A stretch of DNA of 64,000 bases. It comes from Fistularia commersonii. Its lineage: Eukaryota; Chordata; Actinopteri; Syngnathiformes; Fistulariidae. How positions within the stretch are numbered: position 1 is the first letter of the stretch; each line of letters begins with the position of its first letter. The notes below the pieces were generated by a model, which saw only the letters and a program-made list of their open reading frames with translations, was not told the DNA's origin and made no database searches. Below are positions 39,301 through 51,680 of the stretch, piece by piece. The position numbers and the translations under genes are program-made. Where the stretch lies: contig JBBMNZ010000014.1 of the NCBI GenBank assembly GCA_037954325.1, positions 14,523,956 through 14,587,955 on the forward strand, given 5' to 3'.

Positions 39301-40885
39301 TTAATATATAGACATGAGCTATTTTTACTCAGCTCTTCAAAACATTTCACTGGAAACATTCCAAAGTAGGTTCAACATGTAACACTGCGGGTCTGATAGG
39401 AATAATTGCTAAAATCAGAGGCATCCAGTTAATCTTCATTTTGCACCAGTGAGGGAAACAGAAGGGGGCAGTGTAGCACAGTGTGGTCTCAAAGTATCAG
39501 GTGAGGAATGTGAATCTCCGCCCACCTCTAATCTTTCTATATTTTTTTCTGCATTCCACTTATTTAAACAGATTTTACCTGTTGTACTGTTTGGTCAGGA
39601 GGAAGGGTTAGAGAGAGGCAGGAAGGGTGTGGCAGACGGGTGGGGGGATGACAGAAATCCTACGGTGAAGGGAAAGTACCTTGATGAGAATTCAAATACA
39701 CAGCCCTGGTTGTTGACGTGTGTGCTTTTGCTTCAAATCGCTCGGCTCTTATCGGCGGCAGTGGTCAGCTAGCAGCTGTAAAGGTGCCGTGGCTGGGATC
39801 CAAACAATACCTTTCTGAGAAAATAAACCCTGCATTCCACTCTGATAAAAAAAAGTGTTCAACTGTTATCTCAACTCAACATGCAGACTTTGTAGGAAAT
39901 AACAGTGCTACACAGGGCACCTCTTCCTGGTCAACTCTCTTACTTCCCCTGATAAAGCCTTAGCTACTGTTTCATTTTAACTCATTACACAAAATCCTTT
40001 TGTTTCTCTCCCTTGACCCCTATGCCTCAAAAAGATTTTTTTTTTTTTTGCGTCTTGTAACATCTCCCTCTTCATTCCTTATGAAGCCCCTCTTCTACCT
40101 GTCTGACATCCAGGAATTCCCCTTGTGGCCACAACCTCTGTTGTTAATCCTGTACATCTGCTTTAGATTTTTTTTAATCTATGGATTTATTTTTAGAATA
40201 ATTTATCACTTTTCTGGTTACAAAACTGGTTATGCAGTAGAAATTTAAAATGATGCAAAATGTTGAGCACATCATATATTGAAAAAAGCTGAACTCATAA
40301 AATAAAGAGATAAATGGTTAAAGCAGACTTCATAGAGCGCTTATCACCGTTCACTATGGAGCATGCTGCTGGTGGGTGGAAATGAACACATGATCTGCAT
40401 TAAAACAGTTGCTGCTTTAGAGCCATGAAATGAAATATGTGAAAAAGCAAATTACTTGTATCCAACTTTGTAGTCAACACTGCCTTAGCTTGTCAGTGCT
40501 TTTTTTTTCTCCATAGGATGGCTTTCAAGACACCGAAAAGAACTCGATTCTGCAGAACTCTGATGAAATGATATACCAAAGAAGATGATAAGCACCGAAT
40601 GCATTTCATTTGATGGCAAAAAAAAAAAAAAAAAAAGTTGTATCCCTCAATACTTTTGGGATGATTTTCAGGGTGTGTTTGTTATTTGAACCAAGACCAA
40701 ATCATTAATATTACCATACAAGGCAGAAATTATGGAAGGTTTTATGGCTGGCTGTGACCCCAGGATCACCCCCATATCGGTAATTGATACTGTCAGTTAA
40801 GGGAGAAAAAAGGTATGGCATGTAATAAATTATTTTTAACCCCATGGCCAGAATGCAAAGGAACGCACTCTCAAATATGAATCTA

Positions 40886-40888
<3 letters not shown>

Positions 40889-40916
<28 letters not shown>
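40889..40916. repeat. (AC)n microsatellite
   Basis: Uninterrupted AC dinucleotide run of 14 units. Confidence 0.9.
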
Positions 40917-41585
40917 TGTTCATTCAAGTCAACAATCACACCTGTATGAAGGATGGCTAATAAAGTAAATCAATTAATGTGTTAACTTAAACCCAAAGCG
41001 TGATCCTTCTGGGTCAGCGTGCAAGTATTTTTATCCACAGACCATTCACAGAGCAACAAAACAGCAATATCACTTGGCAACTTGGAAGCTACATCATCTC
41101 CTGACATGCAAGGTTGAACATATTCTTATGAGCTCTATGACTCTCGATGATTTAAAATAACCAATTTTGATGGTCATTTGAGTTATGAGGAGTCTTTTTA
41201 GGACGTAACAGCATAAAATGCAGATTATAGGAGTTTCATAACGGAGTTACACAAGGAAATCTATCAGTCTTAATCTGTCAGAAAACAAAATTTTTCCCAC
41301 TGTGGCCTTAAAGCATGAACTGAATTTGGTAATGCAAACTCTGAAAAGCCTTTAACAAAGTCCTACTCTGCTTTGTAAAAATGTAAACTGTGAAAATTAA
41401 ATAAACATTTGGATTTTGAGGCGAGTGACAGACAAAGCTACAGCTAACATGCTCAACTTGTATTTAAAATTATCTGAGCCCTGTTTCGACAGTGGAAACA
41501 CAAAGAAGACACACACTACTGTTCTTAAGCCAATGTTGACCCAACCGAGGTGGTTTAGCCTGTTGGTCAGCTAATTTCAACGTAC

Positions 41586-41640
41586 TCACACACGCACACA
41601 CACACACACACACACACGCACACACACACACACACACACA
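41586..41640. repeat. (CA)n microsatellite with two CG interruptions
   Basis: CA run with two CACGCA interruptions. The pure-G tract begins 110 bp further on. Confidence 0.9.
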
Positions 41641-41710
41641 GTATTGCAAGACTAACATAGTCAAGTGCAGAGCAGAACAATCTGTCTTCCATGTTAGTCC
41701 AGCATCTGCG

Positions 41711-41769
41711 TGAATGTGAGTGTGAGTGTGAGTGTGAGTGTGTGTGTTTGGGGGGGGGGGGGGGGGGGG
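41711..41769. repeat. (TGAGTG)n run leading into a 20-nt G homopolymer
   Basis: GTGTGA/TGAGTG hexamer units grade into TGTGTGTTT and then 20 consecutive G (41750-41769). The G tract could form a quadruplex, and its exact length is prone to sequencing error. Confidence 0.85.
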
Positions 41770-44700
41770 TTCTCCAAGAGCCCCAGGTAATGAATTTATG
41801 CTTGTCTTCTGCAGCTCCTAGGCTAAAGTCATGCACACAGTCTAAGGTAATGTGAATTGTGGTGGAGAGGGCGGGACTGGGTACACAAACCCCAGCTGAA
41901 ATTTTGATTTTTTTGAAATATTTTTTACAATGTTTGTCTCAAAGAACGTATTCTTCCATTTCTGTGTGTCAATTAAGAAGTACAGTCCAATGCTCTCTTT
42001 GTAAATCTACATGTGCTTTTGGGTGTAAAATAATAGTTGGGAAGAAAGGAGGATTTATGATAAAGACAATGCACCTGTCATAACAAAGTTATGACAATAA
42101 TCCAGTAGAGGAGTGTCCCACCAGAGAGACCTCTGACTACATACACACACAAACACAGGCACACAAAAGAAAAAAAACACGCACACACACGCTATTACAT
42201 ATACTACAGACCACTCCCTGAAAGACCCCAAATCTGTGGGCCAAGCAGCATATAATTCACTCCAAATGTCTGGCTAAAATGCTGAACCACGTGTGTAGGT
42301 GTATGCATCTGTTAAGTAATAAATGATAAAATAGAAGACTCTAGAACCAGGGAGAGTTGAACAGAATAAAATGAAGTTGAATGCGAGCACAAAATAGACT
42401 CCTTTATGGTATATGACTAATAATGACTGAGTGCATTAGAAACATTAAATACTTTGCAACATGAATAAAGAAATACTGGTGCATCATAACTCATGAAAAG
42501 AAGCATAAGTGATATATTCATTTAGCAAAAACCAACAAACTATTAATCGTACTTTGTGAATCATCAACATCACACTGTTACATTATTAAGATGATATCAC
42601 TAAAGGAAGGCACTGTAACAAGATGAAGAAGCCCTCTGACATGCCCTGGGGAACAAGTCGCTTACAGTGGCCCCAAACATGGTGAGGAGATGAGGACGCA
42701 ATGCTGAGCTAAACATTTTGGAATTCAACAGAACACATGAGCAACCCTGTTTAGTATTTGGCCTGTCATCTAAGAACTAACAATGAACATCGGTGACTCT
42801 GAAATCATTAAATATCCCAGTTCTTGCATAGAGTGATGACTTGCTATAACTCGCTTAACTATACTAAAAAAGGACATGAGGGTATTTATTGTTTGTTTTT
42901 GTTGTTTTGAGGTTCACTCCATAGTCATTTATAAACCATATGCGCCGCTGGAAAATAAAGTGAAGAATGAAGAATAATAGAAAAAGGAAAAAAACAACAA
43001 CAGATGAACATGTTTTTATACTTCTGCCAGCAGCCTTCTATGTCATACTTTGACTTGGACCAGCAGAAATAAATGTTTAAGAGCACATAAAGAAATAAAG
43101 GATGTGCAGACCTAATTTAATAACACAGAAGATGCCCTCTGTGGCTGCAGTGACATTCACCTGCAAAAGCCCTGCAGAGCGAGCGTCAACCATAAGGGTC
43201 ATGTTAATATACTAAACTTTCTGATTCCCTCGGGCTTTGCGTTCCCAGCCTCGACCCTGTAGACACAAGGTCACATGACAAGTCTGCTCTGGTCAAAATA
43301 CCTCCTTTACAGACCCTCTGAAAGTAAGATTATATGCTGTGGACAGAAGAAGTGAGGAATTGGACACTTCACATTCTTCAGTGGAACCTATAAATCTAAC
43401 CCTCCCTTTACACTAAAGCACTTGTTTGCTGTAGCTCTCTCTCTCTCTCTCTCGTTGCACTCTTACTTCATCTCCTCCCACTGCTTATCCCATAATCCAT
43501 CCTTGTATTCAATGCCTCACAGTTTTCATGCAACGGTTTGTGAAGGCACATGGGTACATACTGTCTCTCTGCTTTCTCTGGTCTTGCAGAGCCCACACTG
43601 GTGACATGCAGCCAGTTAGGAAGGAGGAAGCAGAAACATCTGGCTGCAAAATATATGAGTATTATCCTCAGGCTATGTATATCAATTCTAAGAATGGAAT
43701 TGTGCTTTTTGTCTATGGCTCACCTTGAATCCAACAAAAACAATACTAAAATTGCTGTGCACATCTCAAGCTAGACCCACATGTATCACAGGATGGCTCA
43801 CCTTGGATTCATTTTTCTGACACTCAGATGAGAAATCTGATTCGGAGCCATGTTTTACACCGGTGTTGGGCACGTCTGATCCGATAACAGGGTTCACACT
43901 CAACTGGGGTGTATATGAGCTTGAATATTATGCGTATATATATCAATAAACAACAAATGGCAACAGTCCTTGCCATATATAATAACCCTGCACAGTTAGC
44001 AGCCTAAAGTTATGAGCGTACAGCCACCAGCAGATGTCAAAATCCACAACAAATGTTTTGCATGTTCTCAGTGAAGTGAGCTCTGTGATTACTAGCAAAC
44101 CAAATACTGAACAATACACAAATGTAAATTCAGACCACACTGATCACCTATGATGGTTAAACCTTTTATGCAATTAGTTTGTGGTCCTCACTATTTTATA
44201 GACATATAAAGTCTTCTTTATCTGTTTTGTGTATATGAAATGTCTGTAAGGTATCCTTGAATGTCAAGCAAAGCGCCTTAAAATGTATTATTATTATTAT
44301 TTATTATCAATTTAAGTCTCTGTGTTACATATAACAACAATCACTTGTGCTTCTTCCAAAATGAAAAAATGGGTTGGGCCACTAATTTAAAAATGTTAAA
44401 AAAAATTCTATATTTGTGGAGAATAAAGAGAAGATCATCTGGGATTTCTCCCTTTAAATTTGTCATAAAAAGAAACATTTTAAAAAGATCAGGATAAAAA
44501 AAAAATAAAAAGAATTGGCAAATTTGAAAGTTTCACAAGCTCATGAGAAGGAACCAAGTACAGCGTGTAGACAATTACCCTTTTTTGCCATTTTCATTCA
44601 GACTACCTCTTGCTTTACTATCCTAAGTCATCCATCCTCAAGCCTCTTTTCTTTCCCTATCTGCACGCCTCCACCCTCCTACAGTCACTCCTCTCCATTT

Positions 44701-46295
44701 ATAATGACTCTTACTCCTATTCCTTGTCTTCCTTTGCACCATTTGCCCATTTTGGCACATTCCTATCCTCTGCATCATACCCGCTTTTCCCACAAGGCAC
44801 TCCAGCCATAACTTTCTCCCCCCCTTGCAGTAAACCAGGCTCTGCACAAAGACTCTTTGGTGTTACTTTGGACTCTTGGCCCACTGATCCTAGCTACTGC
44901 ACAGAGAAAAAGAACATAAAACAGGACAGAACATCCAATAAAGCTGATGTATTTGCAGATTTAGAGGGTTCTTATTTTACAAATTTTCAGCATGCTCTTT
45001 TTCCACTGTAATTCACAGTGTGCTTCCAGAGATTGTTTAGATTATGGGCTCAATTTCAAGGCTTATGTAAACAATCGAAATCTGTAATTCTGATACACGG
45101 ACCAAGCACAACTTCTGCACGTATAATAGCCCTTTATGAGTCATCCCTGGTCAGCACAGGAAAACACAGATCCAGATTTGAAGCATCAGTTTGGAGTTGG
45201 TCAGATTTTTCCTGGTACTTCTTCTTTTTCTCATCACAGAACAGCCATGAGGGAATGAGTCATGTAATACTGTATTTCCCTTTCGTGAGTGCCTGCTGTT
45301 TGGCTAAACCATTGTGTTTTCCTTTTTATTGTGTCCCGTTCAGCCTTTTACTTGATGTTTTGCTTACTTTGGAAGGTGTTAAGGTGCTTATTTAATAAAA
45401 AAAAACATTTTTTGTTTAGGTGAATAGGGCATTTACGATGCAGATTTTCCTGTTTTTTTGAATTTTTATTCCTATGAAAGTATTTCACATGAAGAACAGT
45501 ATTCTTTGAACAATCATGCCTGAGATCAAGCAGGACTTCAAAGGGGTAAATGTGCTTTAACACTTAACAGCAAAACTTCAAAGAGCAGGTAGCGACGGTT
45601 TGAATGCGCTAGTGTTTCACCGTGCACAAAAAAATACAGATTATCAGTGTTACTTATCCTACTGTCTGCATTCCAAAGTGACACCTCCTGGCATGAACAC
45701 AAAGACCATCAGATTATCCTTTAGATCTCTAAATAAGTGTATGAGTAAGTTCTGTATCAGTAGAAGCATCACAATGTGAAATTCAAACTCCTCCTTCTAA
45801 ATTACCAAGATGGATGATGTCTCATTTTTTCCCAAATTTTACCGTAGATAGCCCATGTTTGCCACACAGCCATGACAAATTCCTCACGTCCTAGGAAACA
45901 AACACAGCCGCCCTGAAAGTCATGTAGATGCTGTGTTACCGTTGTTACATTAACCATAGGGCGTATTTCCATACAATATTACACTCCTGTTTCACTCTGG
46001 TGAAATTCCAAAGTTAAGCTGTTTTTGGATGGTGGATCAATCTAGTATACAAGGTTAGTGCATCTCAGCCCACATCTGGGCAGGCAAACTGACAGGAAGG
46101 GCTCTACTGGATCTCGTTCTCAGAATGCTAAAGCAACTGGGAGCATAGATCATTGGAAAACGTCAAATACCATGACCTGTGGCGGACCTGGGTTTCTTCA
46201 ACAAAATTAAAGTAAAATAACTTGTGTCAAACAAAACAGTAAATCCCAAGTGATAACATTTCAGGTAAGTCAGTTCATAAGACATTAATAACAGC

Positions 46296-46296
<1 letters not shown>

Positions 46297-46393
<97 letters not shown>

Positions 46394-46514
46394 CGTCCGT
46401 CCGTCCGTCCGTCCGTCCGTCCGTCCGTCCGTCCGTCCGTCCGTCCGTCCGTCCGCCCGCCCGCCCATCCATCCATCCATCCATCCATCCATCCATCCAT
46501 CCATCCATCCATCC

Positions 46515-46577
<63 letters not shown>

Positions 46578-46608
46578 CATCTATCTATCTATCCATCTAT
46601 CTATCTAT
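46297..46608. repeat. compound tetranucleotide array of 78 units in ordered blocks
   Basis: Consecutive blocks are CTAT x13, CTGT x10, CCGT x16, CCGC x3, CCAT x13, then 23 units of CTAT with two CCAT interruptions. The phase is kept throughout. The CpG-containing CCGT/CCGC block is in the middle, and its single-transition derivatives CTGT and CCAT flank it, one on each side. Confidence 0.95.
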
Positions 46609-48254
46609 GCCTGAGATCATATATATATGTATATATGTATATAGTCTTGGTTTTAAAGTCTTGATTTATATTTCAATGTATGCAGTTTAATCAAGATAAA
46701 CAACGGTTGTTCATGCAAGTGACATACCACGTATTTGTGTGCAATTGGGAGACGCTGAGTAGTCACGCCATTTGGAGTGATGGAGAAAGGAAAATAAAAT
46801 GAGATTTATGTATATATCTAAAGCCAGTATAGGGGATGTTTACCAACCAAGTTGTGGTTGATGTCTGGCTCTGATTGGCCTCCAAATATTGGCATTCTGC
46901 AATATTGGCTGATGAAGAACCAATGAAGTACCTTGCTCACCCAGAAGGACTTCTTGTTTTCATAGAGAGAACTAACACGTATATAGCTTATCTCTTTGTG
47001 TTTGTGCTAGACAGGGCATTTCTCTTGTAACATAAAGAAGGAGGTGGGGTGAATAGGCTACAATTCAAGCACTTTCAAAGCTTGCTAGTTAAAATGTTTT
47101 ATTCTGTTCAGAGTCTTCGTGTCACATTTGAGTTTCCAGGAAACTGGTAAAGGTTTTAAGGAGTTGCTTTATCCAGTCAACCAACAAAACAGAAAATGGA
47201 CACTGTTTACTCCCTCCCTCAAGTCCTCACTTTTTATCAAGTTTACATTTTTGTTAAACACAACTTATAGCTGGAAAATACTTTACTTTGCTCCCATGAA
47301 TGTTCTGTGTTTGGTGAACTTTTCATATGCATCAAATGAGGGGTAACTCTACCAATGGCATCTGCTAAACTGTCAATGACTCATTAACAAGAAACCCCAG
47401 TGCAATTGAAAATCATATTGCAAGGTGCAAAAGATAAGCTATCGTTCTAAATGGTTATAAAACTTTGTTCTCACCCATATAGTGAATGTTAAGTGCTTAG
47501 ATTATCTCTAAACCCAATTAGACCATAAGAGGAGGTACACATGAAGCCATCAAACAAGTGCGTGGGCACGGCTTAACCTCCGCAATAATACTTTGTTTAC
47601 CTATTTGTATATGTTTAAACATAGACACACCCGGCCAATTACAAAGTCCAATGTGTACGAGGAAACCTATTTTGAATCCTATACCCCCATGGCAGGTAAA
47701 AATGACTGACAAATAAGAATCCTGACATGTTTTGTTTGTTGTCTTTTGTTTTACTTTCACAATTCACTTATAGGTCCACCCAGCTCTTTCAAAATCACTC
47801 AGCCACAAAACTTGTAAAAACATATTTCAGATACATACACCTAGACCTACACAGTGATAATAAGCTGTATGTATCAGGCTGTCAGAGAGTATTCTATTTG
47901 TTGATTTACTGATGCCAAACAATTTCAAATTATTTTTTATATACGCTAAAGACTGCATGTTACATTTCATATTCGGGTTTCAAAAATATTTATTTTCGAT
48001 TGCACAAAAATCTGCTCTGCTGTTTTATTGATGTCAACATAAGACATGTCTCTGTATACAGGGTAAACTGAGACACTGTTAAGAATTCAATTGTCCAGTT
48101 TTCCCCGGTTAATGCTGCTGTGAATCGTCTGTTTGAATTTAAATTCAATGTGTCTAAACTGTGTTCAAGGGATATGGGAGGACAGCAATGACCTTTTGTA
48201 CATCCCATTGTATACATATGTATATGTATACATATCTTCCTCACTGACTTCATA
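46609..48254. other. noncoding, nothing recognised
   Basis: A short AT-rich palindromic stretch of TATACATATG type is at 48210-48236. No gene or element was otherwise recognised. Confidence 0.4.
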
Positions 48255-49330
48255 CTCAGCCACCTGGAACAGCCAGGCTCCTTTTTGCAGACTTCTCCTC
48301 AGCTTTTAACCCTCTCAGGCTCAAATTAAGTTGTGGCGTAATTAGCTAAGTAGCATTTAGCTGTCGCAAATCTGCAACATCTGCCTGGAGAGGGTTAAAA
48401 CCCTGCAACCGTACATACAGGCGGAGAAGCTGATGACCCATTTCCACCTCAACCACTGACTCATCCAGCAAATCATCAGCTTCCTCACCAACAGATCCCA
48501 GAGGGTTCTGGCAAAAAATGTCCTCTTTGACACCCTCTTCATCTCTATTGGCTCACCTGACAACTGCAGGTCCACCAAACAGGACTGCCAAATGGTGAAG
48601 TCTGCAGACGACACTATCCTCCTGTCCCTCCACGACTTCGCATTTTGGTGTGAAGTCTCCTGTTTGAAGCCGAATATGAACAAGACTAAGGAAAATGGTC
48701 ATTACGTTCTCCAGTAGGCAGAGACAACTGACAGGGCCAATCACCACCACCATACAAGGAGAGCCAGTTGGAACAGTGAAGGTGTACAGATACCTGGGCA
48801 GTGTCCTTGACGACCTCCTGAAGTTCTCCTCTGACACTTAGGAGATCAGGAAATGTTACCAGTGGCAGCATCTGCTCAGGAAGTCATTTACGGTTAGCAG
48901 CACAATCCAACCAGGTTCTATAACACCTCCAATGAGAATGCAATGACCTTCTCCTTCACCTGCTGGTTCCATTCCATCCTCCAACACGACAGGAATCACC
49001 TGGAGCGCACCACCTGGGTCTGCTCCAAAATAATTGTCCACCCCCTTAGACCTCTCTCCCGCTTCCATGACGCTCAAATATTAAAACCAGCCAAAAAGAT
49101 CCTTGAGTGGCTCCCCTCTGGTCGCAAACTCCGCTGCCCTGCCAAAAACCAGAGGAGAAGGGCAACCTTTGTCCCAAGAATCGTCCAACTTCTCAATTTT
49201 CCAGCAACCTTGCAAACCCCTCATCACCATACCAGCCCTATACATATATTTATATATTCTTCTCTTTTTTTATTTTACTCTTTGATGCTCACAATTTGGC
49301 TCAGTGACAAATTCATTTTTTTTCTGATTC
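48255..49330 (+). mobile_element. degraded non-LTR retrotransposon (LINE) reverse-transcriptase ORF relic
   Basis: Pieces of a LINE reverse transcriptase read in order through several frames. Motif A is LLFADFSSAF (48279-48308), then FLTNRSQRV, then the catalytic motif KSADDTILLS (Asp-Asp present, about 48600-48630), then VYRYLGSVLDD. The C-terminal region (about 48944-49200) shows RNHLERTTWVCSKII and a late LPSGRKLRC motif. Stops and frameshifts separate them. The order and motifs fit the L2/Rex-Babar-like LINE group; the exact clade is uncertain. It is interrupted by a MITE at 48306-48398 and followed by another at 49338. Confidence 0.75.
48306..48398. mobile_element. piggyBac-like micro-MITE (93 bp) nested in the LINE
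   Basis: TTAACCCTCTCAGGC opens it, and the reverse complement of its end is TTAACCCTCTCCAGGC. Both edges carry TTAA. It splits the LINE directly after motif A. Skipping it and one TTAA joins the two LINE parts in frame, with TLQPY following the AF of motif A. That is the expected LINE continuation and confirms a precise TTAA insertion. Confidence 0.8.
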
Positions 49331-49337
49331 CGATAGA

Positions 49338-49623
49338 CAGGACTATCTCAGAAAATTAGAATATTGTGATAAAGGTCTTTATCTTCTGTAATGCAATTAA
49401 AAAACAAAAATTACTTTTTCATGATATTCTAATATTTTGAGATAGGATTTTTGAGTTTTCTTAAGATGTAAGCCATAATCAGCAATATCAAAATAATAAA
49501 AGGTTTGCAATATTTCAGTTGATTTGTAATGAATCCAGAATGTATGACATTTTTGTTTTTGTAATTGCATGACAGAAGATAAAGAACTTTATCACAATAT
49601 TCTAATTTTCTGAGACAGTCCTG
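49338..49623. mobile_element. MITE with about 60-bp inverted termini (286 bp)
   Basis: The left end CAGGACTATCTCAGAAAATT and the reverse complement of the right end CAGGACTGTCTCAGAAAATT stay nearly identical for about 60 bp, through a shared TTAGAATATTGTGATAAAG. The right flank is TA and the left flank GA, consistent with a mutated TA target duplication (Tc1/mariner-like). There is no transposase frame. It abuts the LINE relic. Confidence 0.8.
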
Positions 49624-49765
49624 TACATATTTATGTGTGTGTATATGTACATATATAAACATCTACATCTACATATAAACATATATGTGTGTATGTATGT
49701 ATGTATGTGTGTATGTGTATATATGTATGTATGCACATACATACAAATATACATATAAAATTGAG
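49624..49765. repeat. AT-rich TATG/TACA low-complexity repeat
   Basis: Irregular runs of GTAT, TATG and ACAT units, partly self-complementary, directly after the MITE. Confidence 0.7.
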
Positions 49766-50751
49766 ATGTGAAAATTTTGATATGTGAAATAAAAGCAACA
49801 CAATTCAAGCATTGCAGGACACTTTGGGTTACCAAAATAGCAGCCCATTCATGAGAAAATGGTGCAACATAGTACGTACATAGTACGTGCTTTAAAAACA
49901 TTAATTTTTTATATGTATTAGTCAATGGCATTGAGTGATCAGCTGCATTGGTTAGAAAATATGACATAACTTCCTTTTAAAGGTATAACCTGGTATATGT
50001 AATTACACAGATTTCAAAACAATTAAGTTTATACATGAAACTGAGAGGAAGACATACACGTTACCAATGAAACATCATAATGGGTGTTAAAAACCTCATG
50101 TTACTCCAGTCTTTTCACAGGTTTAACCAAACCACTAAAATTTTATCGTTCAGCTGTGACAAGAGGCTGAGCCAAACTTGATGTTTTATCACTATGTTCG
50201 ATACCTCTTGTTGAACTAAATGTCATTTATCCTCGTCAGGATCTTAAACCTGTCTCCAAACTTTCCCATTGCAACTCCAAATACTTTTTCCAGGCAAGGC
50301 TCCAATACCTCGCAGTTTTTGTCCATGCTTGTAGTACCGCTGACCATTTTGGATGGAATTCGCTGGCATTTGAGGAATACTGTTGGCATTGTTCTAAGAC
50401 TCCATGAGGTTGGTTGTAACTCAGTTGATGATGATAAATGGAAAGTTACAAATTTACTAATTGGGTATGCCAAAAAAGGATTCACCGTAAACCAGCGGCT
50501 ACGAATGAAAGGTGAATCAACATGTCATTTCAGCCTGCTGGAACAGGAAATGCATCTTCTACTACTCTGACACCATTTTACTTCTCACGCTTAACCTCGG
50601 GCACGATATAATCATGTTGCAAGTATGTCTAATGGTTTATGACTATAGTAATTAATTCCCTTGAATTGAGTTTTTTAATGACAATTCACATATATAACCG
50701 GAAGCAATATATTCATATTCATACATATATTCATACATATTCATACATATA
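49766..50751. other. noncoding, open frames on both strands without a recognised domain
   Basis: 50216-50570 carries overlapping open frames on both strands (116 and 89 aa). Neither has a motif, start or splice context I recognise. ATTCATACATAT repeats precede the L2 fragment (50710-50752). Confidence 0.35.
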
Positions 50752-51099
50752 TTCCGGAAGCAGCAAGACTAGCATCATCTATCTCAACCTTCAAGAAACA
50801 GGTAAAAACTTTTCTCTTTCAGGACTTTTTACTGCGCTGATGCCCCAGATCAGGTTAGGCACCAAGTTAGGCTATGCAGTGTGTGTGTGTGTGTGTGTGT
50901 GTGCGTGTGTGTGTGTACGTTTGTGTATGTCTTTGTCAAAAAACAAACAAAAAAAAAAAAAAAACCCAAGCTTACTGTTCTGTATATTTCCTGTGCATCT
51001 TGTATTTGCAAGTGTGTATTTGCAGTCCCTATGTCCTCTATTGTAAGTCACTTTGGATAAAAGCGTCTGCCAAATGTAATGTAATGTAATGTAATATAA
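50752..51099 (+). mobile_element. L2-type LINE, 3' end
   Basis: A short C-terminal ORF relic (STFKKQVKTFLFQDF near 50790-50835) is followed by a GT microsatellite, a 3' UTR and the tail GTCACTTTGGATAAAAGCGT-CTGCCAAATGTAATG, ending in TGTAA repeats. It has the same tail type as the copies at 29.0 and 61.8 kb but a different upstream UTR, so it belongs to another subfamily. Confidence 0.75.
50879..50916. repeat. (GT)n microsatellite inside the L2 fragment
   Basis: GT run with one GC interruption, within the LINE 3' UTR. Confidence 0.9.
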
Positions 51100-51370
51100 C
51101 ACTGCTCAGATCTGAGCCTGGTAAAAAGTACTTCACCAAATCCATTCACTTGTTTTCCTGATAATGTGATTTTAATAAAAGACATTTGTATGAATGTCCA
51201 ACACATGTCTGATGGCCGTTTCTCATGAGAACTTTAAAAAAAAGGATTTTCTTTTCCTTTTTGTGTGTGTCACATCATCATCTTGAAATCTGTGTCTGAA
51301 AAATATTCAAATTGTTCCAGATCCGATTAAGTCACTCATGGAGTTTTGAATGCATTTTAAACACAATACC

Positions 51371-51680
51371 CACCAGCCAATATGATTAGCACTTTTGCCT
51401 AACAACAAGAAGGTTCTTGGACCAATTCTCACTTGGGACTTTCTGTGTGGACTTTGCATGTTCTCCCCCTTGTCTGTGTGGGTTTCTTCTGGGTTCTCGG
51501 GTTCCTCCCATCATCCTAAAACAGTTGGTGGGTGAACCGCAGATTTAATTGCCCAGAGGTGTGAATGAGAGTAGGAATGGTTGGATGTGTCCATATGTGG
51601 CCCTGGGACTAACTGCTGACTTGGGCTAAACTATATTTCCCGCTCAATAGGCTCCTGCCCAACTACAACACTGCATAAAA
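51371..51680 (+). mobile_element. DANA/Mermaid-like SINE, diverged
   Basis: Collinear with the other copies: GATTAGCACTTTTGCC, AACAAGAAGGTTCTTGG, CTTTGCATGTTCTCC, GGTTCCTCCCATC, ATGTGGCCCTGGGACTAACT, CTCAATAGGCTCCTGCC. Confidence 0.75.

Larger units (their letters stand above)
35114..46296. other. central part of the krt18-krt8 spacer, no gene recognised
   Basis: About 11 kb without a supportable exon. It contains the partial repeat at 36270-36330, microsatellites at 40.9 and 41.6 kb, a G20 tract at 41.75 kb, a CT repeat (about 43436-43453) and pyrimidine-rich stretches (38.2-38.5 and 44.6-44.8 kb) that create long spurious open frames. Confidence 0.4.

Noticed and set aside
46297..46608. 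Regularly repeated units that might suggest a CRISPR-like array
   Set aside because: Units are 4 bp with no spacers, and the context is a eukaryotic nuclear genome.
50216..50570. Overlapping open frames of 116 aa (+) and 89 aa (-)
   Set aside because: No domain, splice context or relation to nearby LINE motifs could be recognised on either strand.
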